A stretch of 64,000 bases of DNA, from positions 772,456 to 836,455 of the forward strand of contig NZ_JACHNP010000001.1 of the NCBI RefSeq assembly GCF_014206815.1, written 5' to 3'. A program made the translations under genes and the position numbers. Source of the stretch: Xanthomonas sp. F10. Lineage in GTDB: Bacteria > Pseudomonadota > Gammaproteobacteria > Xanthomonadales > Xanthomonadaceae. Position 1 is the stretch's first letter, and each line of letters starts with the position of its first letter. Positions 62,566-64,000 of the stretch are shown here, piece after piece. The notes under the pieces were generated by a model that was not told the DNA's origin, did not search any database, and saw only the letters and a list, made by a program, of their open reading frames with translations.

Positions 62566-62601
62566 ACAACAAACACCACGCCCGGCGAGCCGGGCGTGGT
62601 G
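62566..62601 (-). terminator. Probable terminator of the M3 peptidase gene
   Basis: Near-perfect stem CACCACGCCCGGC/GCCGGGCGTGGTG (62574-62601). On the minus strand it is followed by TTTGTTGT, so it reads as a terminator for the peptidase gene. A second GC hairpin without T tract (62651-62664 with 62670-62683, 14 bp) lies between it and the stop codon. Confidence 0.7.
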
Positions 62602-62688
62602 CGTGAAGCGGTTGGTCCGGTGTATGTTGCCGCGCTGTCGCCGCAACCGGGCCACGGCACGGCCGCATGGGCCGTGCCGTGGCACGCC

Positions 62689-64000
62689 TCAGTGGGCGCT
62701 CGGCGTGGCGGCAGGCGCGGCGTTGAGGCCGCGTTTCTCCAGCAAGGGCTCGATCTGCGGGGCGTGCCCGGCGAAGTCCTGGAACAGCTGCATCGCATCC
62801 ACGCTGCCGCCGCGCGAGAGCAGCGTCTTGCGGAAGCGGTCGCCGTTGGCGCGGCTCAGCCCGCCGTGCTGCTTGAACCACTGCTGGGTATTGGCGTCCA
62901 GCACCTCGGACCAGATGTAGGCGTAGTAGCCGGCCGCGTAGCCGCCCATGATGTGGCTGAAGTACGGCGTGCGGTAGCGCGGCGGCACCGGCGCATAGGC
63001 GATGCCGTCGGCGGCCAGCGCCTTGGCCTCGAAGTCCATCACGCCCGATGCCGGCGGCACCTGACCGGGGCTGAGCTGGTGCCAGCGCTGATCCAGCATG
63101 GCCGCGCCCAGGTACTCGGTGGTGGCGAAGCCCTGGTTGAACTTGGCGGTGGCCACCACCTTGTCCAGCAGCGCCTGCGGCATCGGCGCGCCGCTCTGGT
63201 AGTGCTTGGCGTAGTGCTTGAGGATGGCCGGATCGTCGGCCCACATCTCGTTGACCTGCGAGGGGAACTCGACGAAGTCGCGCGGCACGCTGGTGCCGGA
63301 GAAGTAGGGGTACTTCACGTTCGAGAACATGCCGTGCAGCGCATGGCCGAACTCGTGGAACGCGGTGGTGACCTCGTCCCAGGTCAGCAGGGTCGGTTGC
63401 CCGGCCGGCGGCTTGGGGATGTTGAGGTGGTTGGCGACCACCGGCTTGTCGCCGGTCAGTGCCGACTGCGACACGTAGGAACTCATCCAGGCGCCGCCGC
63501 GCTTGGATTCGCGCGCGTACATGTCGGCGATGAAGATCGCCAACTGGCTGCCGTCGGCGTCGAACACGTCGTAGACCAGCACGTCGTCGCGGTAGGTCGG
63601 CAGGTCGGTACGCTGCTTGAAGGTCAGCCCGTACTCCTGGTTGGCGGCGTAGAACACGCCGTTTTCCAGCACGTTCTTCAGTTCGAAGTAGGGCTTGAGC
63701 TGCGCCTCGTCGAAGTCGTACTTGGCCTGGCGCACCTTCTCGGTGTAGTAGGCCCAGTCCCAGGCTTCGAGCTTGAAGCTCGGCTTGCCGGCGGCCTTCT
63801 GCTCCTGGTCGATCATCGCCTGCAGGTCGGCGGCTTCGCGCTTGGCGTTGGCCACCGCGGCCGGGGCCAGCTTGCCGAGCATGGCGTTGACCGCTTCGGG
63901 GGTCTTGGCGGTCTGGGTTTCCAGCGAGTAGGTGGCGTGGTTCGGGTAGCCCAGCAACTTGGCGCGGTCGGCGCGCAGGGTCATGATCCGCGACACCAGC
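62689..64000 (-). CDS. dcp: M3-family peptidyl-dipeptidase (Dcp), 5' end outside window
   Basis: The C-terminal 436 codons or so of a zinc metallopeptidase that removes C-terminal dipeptides from oligopeptides. The zinc motif HEFGHALHGMF and downstream FVEFPSQVNEMWADDP are those of M3 enzymes, with the third ligand Glu in that block. The Dcp-type GIAYAPVPPRYRTPYFSHIMGGYAAGYYAY follows, lining the substrate cleft. The sequence ends at a Pro/Ala/His tail. The start lies beyond base 64000, so a signal peptide cannot be judged; Xanthomonas Dcp homologues are commonly exported. Confidence 0.95.
   Translation of the reverse strand, partial: LVSRIMTLRADRAKLLGYPNHATYSLETQTAKTPEAVNAMLGKLAPAAVANAKREAADLQAMIDQEQKAAGKPSFKLEAWDWAYYTEKVRQAKYDFDEAQLKPYFELKNVLENGVFYAANQEYGLTFKQRTDLPTYRDDVLVYDVFDADGSQLAIFIADMYARESKRGGAWMSSYVSQSALTGDKPVVANHLNIPKPPAGQPTLLTWDEVTTAFHEFGHALHGMFSNVKYPYFSGTSVPRDFVEFPSQVNEMWADDPAILKHYAKHYQSGAPMPQALLDKVVATAKFNQGFATTEYLGAAMLDQRWHQLSPGQVPPASGVMDFEAKALAADGIAYAPVPPRYRTPYFSHIMGGYAAGYYAYIWSEVLDANTQQWFKQHGGLSRANGDRFRKTLLSRGGSVDAMQLFQDFAGHAPQIEPLLEKRGLNAAPAATPSAH

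Noticed and set aside
62651..62683. Terminator of the Dcp gene at the 14-bp hairpin next to its stop
   Set aside because: Very stable, but no T tract follows on the minus strand; the hairpin at 62574-62601 with TTTGTTGT is the better candidate.

Overview
The window is 64 kb of very GC-rich (roughly 70%) bacterial chromosome. Gene content points to a gammaproteobacterium of the Xanthomonadaceae, most likely Xanthomonas or a close relative. Supporting signs are a FimX-type degenerate GGDEF/EAL protein, a PhaR/PhbB pair, the gene order nnr-tsaE-amiC-mutL next to queG and xseA, GTAG-headed REP palindromes, and intergenic heptad repeats of the GGGATTC type. No prophage, insertion sequence, integrase or CRISPR array is visible, so this looks like core chromosome with small repeats between genes. 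The genus is an inference from gene content.

Layout. 1-7.1 kb: the 5' part of an acyl-CoA dehydrogenase gene, then a minus-strand signalling operon (FHA-GAF protein, TPR-bearing Ser/Thr kinase, histidine kinase, NarL-type regulator). 7.1-10 kb: a secreted protein of unknown function and a secreted subtilisin-like protease. 10.1-14 kb: a MarR-controlled efflux operon of AaeB/AaeX/AaeA type with two palindromic sites in its promoter. 14.2-17.3 kb: an LEA-type lipoprotein, tRNA-Phe(GAA) with promoter and terminator, a lipocalin and small genes. 17.3-27.4 kb: housekeeping DNA and envelope genes (xseA, queG, bifunctional nnr, tsaE, amiC, mutL) followed by a DUF1684 lipoprotein and a TraB/GumN-type protein.

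27.4-35.3 kb: a pair of 96-bp repeats, phaR and phbB, gluQRS, htpX, fimX-like, a BaiN-type flavoprotein and yaeQ. 35.3-45.3 kb: cspA with its terminator, a glutathione transferase, a lipoprotein esterase, selO, a TetR regulator divergent from an RND efflux pair, and apt. 45.3-52.7 kb: a DUF6985-like protein, dbpA, uup, a secreted RNase Sa-type ribonuclease with a barstar-type inhibitor, Mn/Fe superoxide dismutase and a degenerate EEP-nuclease-like protein. 52.9-64 kb: a GH3 beta-glucosidase, an M14 metallopeptidase, a 271-bp composite inverted-repeat element, a POT peptide transporter, a rhomboid protease, small genes, a second MarR regulator and the 3' part of a Dcp-type M3 peptidase gene.

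Working together: the secreted protease, the M14 and M3 peptidases and the POT transporter form a peptide-scavenging set. Two unlinked efflux systems have their own local repressors. The four-gene kinase operon joins phosphothreonine recognition, Ser/Thr phosphorylation and a two-component output. The strongest leads for new biology are that operon, the 271-bp three-hairpin element and the RNase/barstar pair.
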